45,380 nt of DNA from contig JACQWX010000051.1 in assembly GCA_016209035.1 (NCBI GenBank), positions 1 to 45,380 of the forward strand, written 5' to 3'. The notes beneath the pieces were generated by a model. That model saw only the letters and a program-made list of their open reading frames with translations. It did no database searches and was not told the origin of the DNA. Position numbers and translations under genes: made by a program. How positions within the stretch are numbered: the stretch's first letter is position 1; every line of letters starts with the position of its first letter. Shown piece by piece: positions 24,101 through 33,198 of this stretch. The DNA comes from Elusimicrobiota bacterium (lineage in GTDB: Bacteria > Elusimicrobiota > Elusimicrobia > UBA1565 > UBA9628).

Positions 24101-27100
24101 CTGCCCACGGGCCTCTCCGCCACCGACCCCGAGACCGCCAAGAAGCTCAGGAAGATGGCCGACGACCGCGTCCTGCAGACCATGGCGGACGCCATCAAGA
24201 AGATCGCCCAGGACGCCCAGGCCGCGGCGGGCGACACGGACATCGGCGTGGGCGGCTCGGACGGGACCGTGCCCACCGGCGCCCAGCCGCCGGTCGACAT
24301 CAACAATCAGCTCAAACTCGCGCTCTTCGGCCTCGAGGTCTGCAAGAGGCTGGTGCCGACGCAGAACTTCGACGGGACCTCCTACGCCGAGTCCCTGGCC
24401 CGCTTCCTCTTCGCGGACGCCCTGGTCTTGACCGCGCAGCGGTACCTCGACGAGCGCATCCCGGTGTTCGCTCCCTTCCTGGACAAGGCCGGGAGCGCCT
24501 TGAACGAGCTCTTCGCGGACTTCGACGCGGACCTCTCCTGGGTGGGCGGCGACCTCTCCAACGGCAAGGCCGTCCTGGACCGCAAGGTCCCGCTCTATGT
24601 CAAGATCCGCGACATCGCGACCGCGGGGGCCGAGCTCTTCGGGCTCAAGATCGGCTGGGACAACGAGGCCTACGACACCATCAACACGGCCATCATGTAC
24701 TACGACACCATGGGCGAGGTGTACGAGTACGGCAACGAGGCCCTGGACAAGGACCTCGATGCCGCCAAGAAGATGCGGGACGCCGTCTCCCAGCAGCGGG
24801 AGGACATCCGCAAGCAGAGGGCCACGGTCGTCAACTGGCTCTCCCAGCTCAACTCCCCGGAGGAGAGCGCCTTGAACCGGGTGGCCCAGAACATCTCGGC
24901 CGTCCAGGAGAAGACTAGGGTCCTGGTGGAGACGAACTTCGACTACCACAAGGCCGAGGACGCCTATAAGGAAGCCAACAAGAAACTGACCGAGACCCTG
25001 GCCGTCCTCTCCCGGGAGCAGACGGCGCTCTACCAGCTCCTCGAGGCCGCCGGCGACGTCTCGAACCTGCATCCGGACCTGGCCCCGAGGGTCGCGGAGG
25101 TCGTGCGGCAGGGGACCTCGTGGCTGGCGGCGGGTCCGGGCGGGCCCCAGACCATCATCATCCCGAGATCGGGCTTCTCGGGCTTCCTCGATGCTCTCTT
25201 CTCCTCCTTCCAGCCCGAGTCCTCCGCGCGCGACATCGTGGCCCTGCGCGAGGAGATCCTCAAGAACCCCATGGCCCTGGCCCAGCTCCTGCCGAACTCC
25301 AAGATGGTCCAGCTCGGGGAAGGCGCCAACGGCTTCTACCTGGTCTACCAGACCGAGTTCTCCACGCCCGGGGGCCTCGAGACCACCAGCCAGGTCACCT
25401 TCGGGAACGTCCTGAGGCTCTGGAACTCCAACGTCAGCGTCTCGGGCCACCGGTTCGCGAGTCCCCCCTCGGACATGAACGCCCCCTTCGGGGACCAGGG
25501 CATCAGCGTCCAGATCGAGTCCCTGGACGGCAAGAACTACGTCAACTACCTCGACATCACCTTCCACAAGTTCATCCAGGACATCCCGGGCGACCTCACC
25601 GTGGCCGGCCAGGCCCGGGAGGCGCGCATGATGATCTTCGACGATTTCGCCCTGGTCATGGCCAACAACAAGCTCTACTTCGGGGCGGCCGGGTTCGCCG
25701 ACTTCGCCCTGTCCAACGCCTCGGAAAGGCCCTACTACTACGGGGGCAGCTTCAAGGCCTCCATGAAGTTCACGGAGGTCATCAGCCTCAACGCCGAGGA
25801 GCAGCTCCTCTTCGCCAAGGACCCGAGGTCGTTCTTCCAGACCGTCAACCTCGACTTCACCAAGCTCGACCAGGACCTGGACCACGACTTCGTCATCTCC
25901 GGAGAGGGCGAGGAGAAGGACTACCGCAAGGACAAGATCGGCGTCGGCATCGACCTGGCGCAGGCCCTCAAGGACAAGAACACCTTCAAGCTCGACCTCT
26001 ACTTCGCGCGGGTGTCGGGCACCGACGACTACGACCAGAGCCTCTTCGGGGCGACGGTCCTCAAAGGCTTCGACGTGGGCATCGGCACCGTGACCGTGGG
26101 CGGCGGGGCCGAGCTCGGCACGCGGTACAACACCTACTCGGGGCGCCTGAGCTTCGCGATGCCGAACAACGGCCTGGTCTTCACCGCCTCGGGCAAGATC
26201 ATCGGCGACGCCGATACTTATTTCGCCGAGCTTCGCAAGAAGCTCGGCGACAACTCTGAAGTTTTCCTCTCCTATGGTTCCAAGTATATCGGCTTGAATC
26301 ACCGCCTCACCATCGGGATGAACAGCACCTTCACCCTCGGCGAGCTCTGGAGAGCGGCCACCCAGGACGCGGCCGACGCCTTAAGCGGCTCCGAGACCTT
26401 GGCCGGGTTCAACGGCCGCTTGGAGGAGTTCTTCCAGAAGGACGACCCCGACAACCCGGTCTTGAGCGAGCTCAAGAGGGTCTTCGACTCGGACGTGGGC
26501 AAGAAGCTCCTCACCCTCGACATCGGCCGGCTCTCGAAGGACCTCGCGGAACTCCGTAAGGCCGGCGCCATCCTGGACAATACTAGGGTGAGCGCCATGA
26601 TCGGCTTCGTCACGAACCCGGCCTCGAACGACACGGCCGAGCGGGCCGCGACCGGGGGCTTCCAGGTCGGGACGCGCATGGAGTACTCCATGACCAAGTC
26701 CCAGCGCGCCCTCATCGAAGGTAAGATCGCCTCCATCTACTCCGAGGCGGTCAAGCTCCAGATCCGGCTCCTCGATCTGGCCAAGGCCTGGCAGCTGGCC
26801 CTGACCGACATGGTCCAGACGCGCTGGGAGGCGGCCTTGGCCCTGCACATGATGGAGCTCGCGCCCGACGCAAGCCTCAAGGCCGAGGCCAGGACCCTCT
26901 TCATCGACGCCCAGGCCAGGCACCGGCAGGCGGCCCTGCGCTACAACGCCCTGACCGGGCGCGGCCCCGACGACACCGTGTTCTTCGACTTAAACCCCCA
27001 GGACCTCGACCGGATGCTGGGGGTCCTGGAGAAGGCCCTGGCCAACCCCGCCAGGCTCTCGGCCCTGGTGGAGTCCCTCCGGGGGATCAAGCTCCCCGAG

Positions 27101-30100
27101 GAGTCCTTCAACCTGATGGACTGGATCCCCTGGATCGAGAAGCTCACCTTCTACGTCGGGGTCCAACTTCAAGACATGCTCTCGAGCCAGATCCTGGGCG
27201 CCGGGGTGTCGGTGCGCCTGCCGATCTACGACCCGGGCGCCAAGGGGGCGGAACGCGCCCTCCTGCTCACGAACGACGCCATCATCCACGAGATGGCCCA
27301 GGCCCTGCGCAACGCGAGCCTGCGCGCCCAGAACGAGAAGCTCGAGGCCCAGGCCTACGACGGCCAACTCGAGCGTCTCTCCGGCCAGGGCCCGGCCCTG
27401 GCCCAGGCGGTCTGGGACGCCATCCGAGCCTACCGCAACGGCCTCATCGAGCAAGGCGAGCTCTGGGAGACGGTCCGGCGCTGGCGGTGGTCGCTGACCA
27501 CGCTCATGGCGGCCAGGACCCAGTCGTCCATGAAGAGCGGCTGGGCGGTCATGGACTTCTCCCTGGCCAAGGGCGGCGAGATCCCGGCCGTGGGCTGGCG
27601 CGGCGCCATGGCCCAGCCCGCGACCTTGGGCCAAGGGATCGAGCTCGCGCGGAAGAACTCGCTGAGCGTTGAGGCCCTGGCGCTGCGCTCCCAGGCGGCC
27701 AAGGAGCTCCTCGAGGCCGCCTCCGGCCGGTTCGCCAAGGTGTCGGTGGACTTGAACGTCGGGGTCAACATCACCGCGGCGGGCGTGGCCTGGATACCCG
27801 CCTTCGGCATCACGGGCCTGGGCATCTTCCCGATCTTCAACGTGGACCTGAGGCCCGACGAGCTCGAGGCCCTTTCCAAGAAGCGCCTTGAGAGCGAGGC
27901 CGGCCTATTCACAAGGCTCGGTTCCAAGGTCTCCGGCGACATCGCGCTCCAGCTTTTCGAAGCGTACGCCGCCTACAAGAGCCTCGACGAGATGGTGGGG
28001 ATCTACGAGCGGGAGCTCATCCCCGAGCTCGACTCCGGCTCGGGGACCGCGGGCGCCTTCGCCTTGGACAAGGCGCTCTCCGAACTCTTCGAGCTCAAGG
28101 GCAGGCGCAAGCAGGCCCTGAGCGTCATCAACTATCTCATGGGCCGGCCGCTCGGCATGCGGCTGGAGATGGGCGAGGATATCGAGTCCTCCCTGGCCAA
28201 GCTCGGCTCGGTCTTTTCCCAGGACCCTCCGGTCGCGGCGGCCTTGGACGTCCTGCGCTCACGCCTTGCCGTCGCGCGGGCGTCGGAAACCATCGTGGAC
28301 AAGAACCTCAAGGTCCAGAACATCCGCTTCGAGCCCATCTCCCTCATCGGGCGCTCCCTGGGCCGCCTCATCAACGCCTTGAGCGGCGAGGGCTTGGCCT
28401 CGCCCGAGGCCCTGGCCCTGGCCCGCTACCAGACCCTCTCAACCGAGGCGGACCTCGCCGCCTTCGAGCGCGGGCTCTCGGCCGCGCGCGCGAAGGTCGC
28501 CACCGAGCTCGGCCGCGTCGAGCGCCGGATGGCCGAGCTGCAGGGCCAAAGCTCCCCGCGCAGCCGCGCGGAGGTCGCGGCCTTGAAGAGCCGGCTCTAC
28601 AGCCTCAAGGCCATGGCGCTCTTCTACGGCGTCAAAGGCGCGGACGTCCCGCAAGGCGGGACGGAGCTCCCGTCGACCTACGCGGATCTCGCGTCCAGGC
28701 TCTCGGACGCCTACGGCCGCGAGGCCTTCACCCAGTACGAGTTCTCCCCCTCCCGCGCCACGCCGGCCGAGCTCCCGCTCGAGGCGCAGGGCAACCTGCG
28801 GTACTACTACCTCAGACAGTCGCTCGCCAAAGCCCCCATCGGGCAGCATCTCATCGAGGGCTGGGTCGAGATACGCTTGAGGTCCGCTTCGACCCCGCCC
28901 GAGGCCCTCATCGCCCTGGCCAACCTCCAGAAGGAGCGCGCCGACCAGCTCTACCAGGCCGAGCAGTCCGCGGCCCGGGCCAAGGCCGAGATCCTGCTCT
29001 CCAGGCTCAAGCTCTACAAGGGGCTCCTAGCCGGCGGCCTCACGGGACCCCGGGGTACGGACGGGTCGGACGGCGTCCGCGAGCGTCTGAGCCGCGACTT
29101 CGGCGACCTGGCCGCGCACCTGGGCCTGGGACCGAAGGTCACCCTCGAGGCTGTGCTCGCGCTCCTCCCTGAGGACGGCGTGAACGGCGCCGAGGAGGCC
29201 GCGCGCCGCTACGTTTCGGAGGTCGCGTCCCTCGACCTCGAGCACCTCAAGCGCACCCTCTTCAGGCAGGGCCTGCCCGGGAGCCTGCGCGGGTCTGCCG
29301 ACCCGCTCCTTCAGCTCAAGGCGAACCTCATCGCTGAGAAGATGAGCTACAAGGGATTCACCCCGGTCGTGACCTTCGGGCTCTTCCGCGGGAACTGGGT
29401 CGGAGGGTTCATCCTAGAGGCGCCCAATCCCGACCAGATACAGAAGGGGCTCGAGAACATCCTGACGGAGGCTCTCAAGCACGAGCTCGAGTCCCAGGAC
29501 CGCCTGCGCACCCTGGGGCTCAAGCTCCACCAGCTCATGGCGTCGGTCGCGGACAAGGTGAGGCTCATCGACGCGGAGCGCGAGAGGCTCTTCCTCGCGC
29601 GCAGGAACCTCTCCGGGATGATCGAGCGCCGGGCGCTTGGCATGGCCTCGGAGAAAGACGTCCTCGCCGCCGCGGCGGAGGCGACCCGCACGCACGAGGA
29701 CTTCGTCGAGACCATCGCGGCCCTCCAGATGGATTTCGCGGTCCTGGTGACCGAGCTCGAGGCCTTGGGCCTCGGAGACCGCGGCGCGAGGCCCCCGAGG
29801 CTCCTGCCGCCTGACGACTCGGCCCAGGTGCTCGAGCGCACGGCCATGGAGAAGCTGATGAGCTTCGTGTCCCAGCGGCTGCTGGACGAGGATTTCGAGA
29901 AGAGGCTCGACGAGTTGCTCACAGGCGTCCCGGAAAGGCTTAAGGAAGAGCTTAAGAAGAATGTACATGAACATCGAACTGCAAGGCAGTTCGATGTTCA
30001 TGTAAGATATGACGACTTCACGGCCGCCGAGAAGCTCGAGCTCCTCACCAAGGTGGACGTCCAGGGCCGGCGCGAGAAGGTCGAGAAGGCCTTCCAGAAT

Positions 30101-32890
30101 ATCCTCGACGAGCTGGCCCGGGGCCAGGGTTCCTCTTGGCAGAAGGTCATGCAGTTCCTTGGCTCCGATCTCGAGCGCCAGGAGGCTTCCGCCGCCGTGG
30201 ATGTCCGCGACGGCGCGCAGATGCGGGAGGTCCTGACGGAGACCTTCTGGAGCGTGCTGCCGGCGCCGCCCAAGATCGATGATCTCTACCGGGACTTGAG
30301 CGTCCTCTCCCGCGGCGTGGACGCTGCCCGGATCAAGGCCCTGGAGATGTACCTGGCCGGAGCCCTGCGTCCCGAGGACTACGTGACCAGGGACGCGGCC
30401 TTGGACGACTACGTGGGCGCGCTCGTGGCCTACGACGAGGCGGTCCTCAAGGCCTTCGCGTCGGGCGACGTGGCGGCCAGCCCGCAATGGGCGAAGGCTC
30501 TGGACAGCATCTTCAGCCTCAAGCGCAGCTCCGAGCGCCGGCGCGACTACCTGCGCTACGGCCGGGGGATACTGACCATCGACGCCGCGATAGGACTCGC
30601 GGAGGGGCGGCTGCTGGCCCTGCGCGCCAACCCGGACGACCCTCGCGAGATCGCGCCGGCCGCGGAGAGCCTGTCCTTCCTGAAGGCCATGCGCGGGCGC
30701 TGGATCTCCAAGCCCTCCTCCATCGACTCCCTCTACTACCTGGCGCCGGCCGCCAACGCCTGTCCAGAGGGCGGTCGGTGCGGCGCCCTGCCGGGAACCG
30801 AACTCGCCGCGCCGGCCAGTCAGAAGGACCCCTGGGCCGCCGAGACGACATTGAGGTACCTCACGGAGAAGGAAGTCCAGGCCCCGAAGTACGCCAAGCG
30901 CCTGGTCGAGGTCGAGGGCCGCAGGTTCCTCCTGCCGCCGGGCAACCTGCGGGGCATCGCCGCGGATGGCTCCGTGTTGCGGATGACCCTGTCGGAGGTC
31001 CTCAAGGCCGGCGGCCGCGAGCTCGTGGCTGGCGCGGACGTCCAATACGACCGGCTCAAGGAAGCCGAGAAGAAGGCCACGGCCATCAAGCGCCAGCGCC
31101 AGATCGACGCCGGTCTGGCCGACGCGGAGCTGGCCTTGACCAAGGACGCCTACGAGGGGCTCGGCCGGTTCACGGGCAGCATCAGCCTGGAGGCCCTGCG
31201 CAGGCTCGAGCGCGAGGGCCGGGTCTATTACTTCAACGCGACCCCTGATGGCGGCGGCCGCAGGACCTTCCTGCATCCCCTCGCGGCTCTCAGCAAGAGC
31301 CCTTCCGACCTCGTCATCATGGTGCAGGTCTGGGGGCAGAACCTTCCCGCCGACAAGTTCGCCTCCCTCGAGGACATGCAGTCCTCGGATTGGAAGGGGG
31401 CCTTCGAGAAGGTGGAGTTCGGCGCGCTCGGCGTCCAGGCCCTCATCAAGGAGGCCAAGGAAGCCGAGACCGCGGCCCGCAGGAGCGGCTGGCTCTCGCT
31501 CAAGCTCGAGGGATACGGCTTCGCCCTTCAGGGCGAAGCCGTCGTAGACGTTTTCACGAGCGAAGAGGAGTACAGGAAAGCCTTGGAGAAGGCGGCTGAT
31601 CCGAAGGAACCGTCGAACAAGTGGAGTTTCCACAAGGTCTCCGACCTGAGCCTAGGCTTGGACGACCAGGACAGAGTCGTCCAAGCCAAGGGGATGGGTT
31701 TCGACGTCAAGATGGGCGAGTCATCCGCGACGAGCTGGATTTCTCAGGAGCTGCTGGCTCTCGTCGCGGATTCCTCGGGCAAGGTGCTCAAGGCCTATAC
31801 CTCCCAGGACCAGCTGGAGAAGGACGCCGCGTCCTGGAAGCTGGAGGACATGACGGGCGAGGTCTACGAGCGTACGGACAGGAGCATCTCGCCGACGCAC
31901 CGCTTGAAGCGCTATGTCGACCCGTCATCCGGCCAGTCGGTCGCGCTGGGTCGGTCCATCCTGCAGCGCAGGCTCGACGAGGCCAAGGACGAGCAGGGCG
32001 ACGTCGGCCGGTGGGCGTACATGCCCTACAATTGGGGCAACATCCTGCTGGAACTCCCGCGCGGCATCGTGAAGGTGCCGGTGGAGATGATCACGGGCCG
32101 GGACCCCAACCAGGAAGGCTACATCGGCCGGGTCTACATGTACCAGACCGAGGGCGGGGCCACCCAGCGCTACGGCGTGGTGGGCACGGTCCTGCGCGTC
32201 ATCGACATCTTCGAGCTCCTGCCCGACCCGGTGGAGCGCTACATGGACCCGAGCCAGTTCCCCGAGCGCGTGGACAACAACGGCCCGCTCCTGCCCGGGG
32301 AATGGGAGCACGAGAAGAAGCCCCGCACCACGGACGGCTCGGCTGACGTCCACTTCGGCAAAGGCTTCATCGGCCGGGAGATCCGCTGGGCCACCGAGGA
32401 CCAGCGCGACTCGCGCGGCCGCATCCTGTCCTCGTTCGCGGGCGGGGTGCGCCGCAGCTTCGTCGAGGACGTCCGCGGCCGCGGCCGCGACTACCAGGGC
32501 GGCCTCTACACGGATTCCAGGGTGGACAACCTCCAAGGCATGATCCCGGCCGAGGAAGTCCTGCGCCGCGTGGGCCCCAACACCGACTCGACCGGCCGCG
32601 CCAAGGTCGACGCCCGGCCCGACCACATCGCGGTTGAGCGCGTGAGGGCGGAGATCGAGATCCGCCTCGGCGCCGCCCAGCACCAGCAGCGCCGGCAGAT
32701 CTACGAGGCCTACCTGAAACTCATCGAGTCCAGGGCCCAGGCCCTGGCCGCCTCAGGAGACGCGGAGGGCGCCAAGGCCGCGCTCAAGACCGGAGACCTG
32801 GTGCGCCGCAGCATGGAAGCCGCGCTGAAGACCGCCGCTCCCGCGGACGGCTCGCCCGTGCCGATGCCGCCCGGCCTGCCCGACCTGTGA
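21155..32890 (+). CDS. giant secreted protein with TolC-like helical tracts
   Basis: This gene encodes 3,911 residues in one uninterrupted frame. The ATG at 21155 gives a normal signal peptide (MYRLARRARRL to SALAAQ); an in-frame GTG at 21122 would add 11 residues. Rough layout: Pro/Ala linker (38-90); long charged helices and coiled coils (about 90-1320); a beta-strand-rich domain (about 1330-1725, YYYGGSFKASMKF, DVGIGTVTVGGGAELGTRYN); and alpha-hairpin tracts. The hairpin tracts (about 1850-2150, 2150-2480 and 2730-2900) carry outer-membrane-efflux-protein marks such as LGQGIELARKNSL, VSVRLPIYDPGAK and RYNALTGRGP. The last about 680 residues match nothing I know. Cysteines are very few. I infer an outer-membrane or surface structure, possibly several TolC-type hairpins on one chain. 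Three hairpin-forming DNA sequences lie inside it. Confidence 0.8.
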   Translation: MYRLARRARRLASRVLSVSVALSLLSPSSLVCSALAAQVVQAPPAAHTFPDGAGDARPPASTAPRPPVAPAPLAQVPPVALELLEELDGLLARDARPQVKTLLAKAWELQQACGGNKAVDYWVEGILAGPLAGLPGDSVPSKDTLQPARESLPVLRGMIRKGISNSRASLEGFAPAVAPNPGMRVAQSRIKNLLSTIAPAAPPQDAVLANPGSGTTASGLAPSPKAPLPSETELMDEVKRAREELAAAERLSQRTDLSDPVAKERAEELRALGELLRGYEGMLGGDGDTPAGLRESGELRQAALSALRRLMKDFSDPKPSVLDPAPKRPMTEAEKKIAAALDAVDKAKSQAQEELGTRDATAGALAVADKVRSGALRDRRSGKEMLEFRKNFARLAMVMDLSYSLNILNSADQALTGMLDLIDKKIGKIDSQRKKNDQSGAASEEQRKKKEEWLKDQDATIAEDKKNIDDFSSLARKIARYVLRMDEAKTSFPALLSLIDARDKGQSASAKEEYARRLALLPEVQRKLARGSGSTGDEIDISLDYLKGQSADVAGYLDKLKDAVRQIDEAPIEFAGVMVVLVPGIPSTNVRSPSPSQVIALLNDRKNYWQDMLDDHLEILQTVEDYQNPGNQKRVIDDFGDSVPESLVVWQAEERAKGDRARALLSELAAEADEIAHRMAAQGASLPTLSGRSPSELRSILESYADQFMGVEFPDTEEGFILKVDKLALAGIVVYMADALAIALVADGKVNFLQKAISDILPKAKARFQDSTNAIRAVIQDVDMDVAFVNAGFPPSQFSALIARKRSLVGTTLKGMLGRMQVFLDQVVIPFWNERIQASDPNNEGDSYALLYKERAKLYDRIKKAQDVTVPWAVASDGAKEGNVAQAREKIGRLKEKFGEYVTLVADLKDQVRRRQDPNLAETEEVYGEQAPYSFIVRIRKYQAEKAAKAAELNTRAGEINGILRQMDSLSGNAHNLASRFSLPTGLSATDPETAKKLRKMADDRVLQTMADAIKKIAQDAQAAAGDTDIGVGGSDGTVPTGAQPPVDINNQLKLALFGLEVCKRLVPTQNFDGTSYAESLARFLFADALVLTAQRYLDERIPVFAPFLDKAGSALNELFADFDADLSWVGGDLSNGKAVLDRKVPLYVKIRDIATAGAELFGLKIGWDNEAYDTINTAIMYYDTMGEVYEYGNEALDKDLDAAKKMRDAVSQQREDIRKQRATVVNWLSQLNSPEESALNRVAQNISAVQEKTRVLVETNFDYHKAEDAYKEANKKLTETLAVLSREQTALYQLLEAAGDVSNLHPDLAPRVAEVVRQGTSWLAAGPGGPQTIIIPRSGFSGFLDALFSSFQPESSARDIVALREEILKNPMALAQLLPNSKMVQLGEGANGFYLVYQTEFSTPGGLETTSQVTFGNVLRLWNSNVSVSGHRFASPPSDMNAPFGDQGISVQIESLDGKNYVNYLDITFHKFIQDIPGDLTVAGQAREARMMIFDDFALVMANNKLYFGAAGFADFALSNASERPYYYGGSFKASMKFTEVISLNAEEQLLFAKDPRSFFQTVNLDFTKLDQDLDHDFVISGEGEEKDYRKDKIGVGIDLAQALKDKNTFKLDLYFARVSGTDDYDQSLFGATVLKGFDVGIGTVTVGGGAELGTRYNTYSGRLSFAMPNNGLVFTASGKIIGDADTYFAELRKKLGDNSEVFLSYGSKYIGLNHRLTIGMNSTFTLGELWRAATQDAADALSGSETLAGFNGRLEEFFQKDDPDNPVLSELKRVFDSDVGKKLLTLDIGRLSKDLAELRKAGAILDNTRVSAMIGFVTNPASNDTAERAATGGFQVGTRMEYSMTKSQRALIEGKIASIYSEAVKLQIRLLDLAKAWQLALTDMVQTRWEAALALHMMELAPDASLKAEARTLFIDAQARHRQAALRYNALTGRGPDDTVFFDLNPQDLDRMLGVLEKALANPARLSALVESLRGIKLPEESFNLMDWIPWIEKLTFYVGVQLQDMLSSQILGAGVSVRLPIYDPGAKGAERALLLTNDAIIHEMAQALRNASLRAQNEKLEAQAYDGQLERLSGQGPALAQAVWDAIRAYRNGLIEQGELWETVRRWRWSLTTLMAARTQSSMKSGWAVMDFSLAKGGEIPAVGWRGAMAQPATLGQGIELARKNSLSVEALALRSQAAKELLEAASGRFAKVSVDLNVGVNITAAGVAWIPAFGITGLGIFPIFNVDLRPDELEALSKKRLESEAGLFTRLGSKVSGDIALQLFEAYAAYKSLDEMVGIYERELIPELDSGSGTAGAFALDKALSELFELKGRRKQALSVINYLMGRPLGMRLEMGEDIESSLAKLGSVFSQDPPVAAALDVLRSRLAVARASETIVDKNLKVQNIRFEPISLIGRSLGRLINALSGEGLASPEALALARYQTLSTEADLAAFERGLSAARAKVATELGRVERRMAELQGQSSPRSRAEVAALKSRLYSLKAMALFYGVKGADVPQGGTELPSTYADLASRLSDAYGREAFTQYEFSPSRATPAELPLEAQGNLRYYYLRQSLAKAPIGQHLIEGWVEIRLRSASTPPEALIALANLQKERADQLYQAEQSAARAKAEILLSRLKLYKGLLAGGLTGPRGTDGSDGVRERLSRDFGDLAAHLGLGPKVTLEAVLALLPEDGVNGAEEAARRYVSEVASLDLEHLKRTLFRQGLPGSLRGSADPLLQLKANLIAEKMSYKGFTPVVTFGLFRGNWVGGFILEAPNPDQIQKGLENILTEALKHELESQDRLRTLGLKLHQLMASVADKVRLIDAERERLFLARRNLSGMIERRALGMASEKDVLAAAAEATRTHEDFVETIAALQMDFAVLVTELEALGLGDRGARPPRLLPPDDSAQVLERTAMEKLMSFVSQRLLDEDFEKRLDELLTGVPERLKEELKKNVHEHRTARQFDVHVRYDDFTAAEKLELLTKVDVQGRREKVEKAFQNILDELARGQGSSWQKVMQFLGSDLERQEASAAVDVRDGAQMREVLTETFWSVLPAPPKIDDLYRDLSVLSRGVDAARIKALEMYLAGALRPEDYVTRDAALDDYVGALVAYDEAVLKAFASGDVAASPQWAKALDSIFSLKRSSERRRDYLRYGRGILTIDAAIGLAEGRLLALRANPDDPREIAPAAESLSFLKAMRGRWISKPSSIDSLYYLAPAANACPEGGRCGALPGTELAAPASQKDPWAAETTLRYLTEKEVQAPKYAKRLVEVEGRRFLLPPGNLRGIAADGSVLRMTLSEVLKAGGRELVAGADVQYDRLKEAEKKATAIKRQRQIDAGLADAELALTKDAYEGLGRFTGSISLEALRRLEREGRVYYFNATPDGGGRRTFLHPLAALSKSPSDLVIMVQVWGQNLPADKFASLEDMQSSDWKGAFEKVEFGALGVQALIKEAKEAETAARRSGWLSLKLEGYGFALQGEAVVDVFTSEEEYRKALEKAADPKEPSNKWSFHKVSDLSLGLDDQDRVVQAKGMGFDVKMGESSATSWISQELLALVADSSGKVLKAYTSQDQLEKDAASWKLEDMTGEVYERTDRSISPTHRLKRYVDPSSGQSVALGRSILQRRLDEAKDEQGDVGRWAYMPYNWGNILLELPRGIVKVPVEMITGRDPNQEGYIGRVYMYQTEGGATQRYGVVGTVLRVIDIFELLPDPVERYMDPSQFPERVDNNGPLLPGEWEHEKKPRTTDGSADVHFGKGFIGREIRWATEDQRDSRGRILSSFAGGVRRSFVEDVRGRGRDYQGGLYTDSRVDNLQGMIPAEEVLRRVGPNTDSTGRAKVDARPDHIAVERVRAEIEIRLGAAQHQQRRQIYEAYLKLIESRAQALAASGDAEGAKAALKTGDLVRRSMEAALKTAAPADGSPVPMPPGLPDL
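26223..26250 (+). repeat. 12-bp perfect hairpin with GCAA loop inside the giant gene
   Basis: TCGCCGAGCTTC and its reverse complement surround GCAA, a GNRA tetraloop in RNA. It sits at the end of the beta-rich region in a short stretch (about 26210-26300) with more A/T at third codon positions than its surroundings. Confidence 0.8.
29964..30004 (+). repeat. 19-bp perfect palindrome inside the giant gene
   Basis: Two perfect 19-base arms (29964-29982 and 29986-30004) enclose AAG. The arms are about 42% GC in a gene of about two-thirds GC. The frame continues through it, encoding roughly VHEHRTARQFDVHVRY. This looks like an insertion of a palindromic element into the coding sequence. Confidence 0.9.
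31515..31542 (+). repeat. 13-bp perfect palindrome inside the giant gene
   Basis: ACGGCTTCGCCCT and its reverse complement surround two bases (TC). The frame continues, encoding GFALQGEAV. GC at third positions falls for about 300 bases after it. Confidence 0.75.
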
Positions 32891-32921
32891 CCTGCGCTTC
32901 CAGTTATTGGAGGCGCAGGTC
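32889..32921 (+). terminator. hairpin at the 3' end of the giant gene
   Basis: A 14-bp stem with one G-U pair and loop GTTAT begins within the TGA stop codon (32888-32890) of the giant gene. It has no T tract, so it may act as an mRNA 3'-end stabiliser or a factor-assisted terminator. Confidence 0.5.
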
Positions 32922-33032
32922 GCCTTGGATAGCCGGTGACGCGGCATCCTGCCTGGTCCTCCTTGCGTGGCTGTCCTCGGCGATGAGTCGGGGAGAGAGT
33001 ACAAAAGGCAGGACCAGGCATTCTTTTCCCGA

Positions 33033-33070
33033 GCGTATACATAGTGTGGCCGGACACACTATGTATACGC
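33033..33070. repeat. 16-bp perfect palindrome in the intergenic region
   Basis: Perfect 16-base arms (GCGTATACATAGTGTG and its complement) enclose GCCGGA. The region 32891-33248 holds no gene: only this palindrome, the hairpin before it, a GC hairpin and a terminator. The arms share TATACAT and AGTGT with the toxin-antitoxin promoter region near 20749-20771. Confidence 0.85.
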
Positions 33071-33110
33071 AACCGACGGCCGTCCCATTCCCGTCAATCA
33101 CTGTGAGATA

Positions 33111-33130
33111 CCCCGCCCCTCGGGGCGGGG
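33111..33130. repeat. short GC-rich hairpin
   Basis: CCCCGCCCC and GGGGCGGGG flank two bases. There is no T tract on either side. It is probably part of the same untranslated 3' region as the neighbouring hairpins. Confidence 0.5.
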
Positions 33131-33198
33131 AGGGATAGCATCCTCTCCGCGTGTTTCGCGGACCTGCTCGATGCGTCAGCATCGCTACCTCTTCAAAG

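Noticed and set aside
23150..26302. Antisense reading frame of 1,050 codons inside the giant gene
   Set aside because: It is rich in Arg, Gly, Val and Leu with no motif, signal or start site. It exists because G/C-ending codons on the plus strand avoid stops on the other strand.
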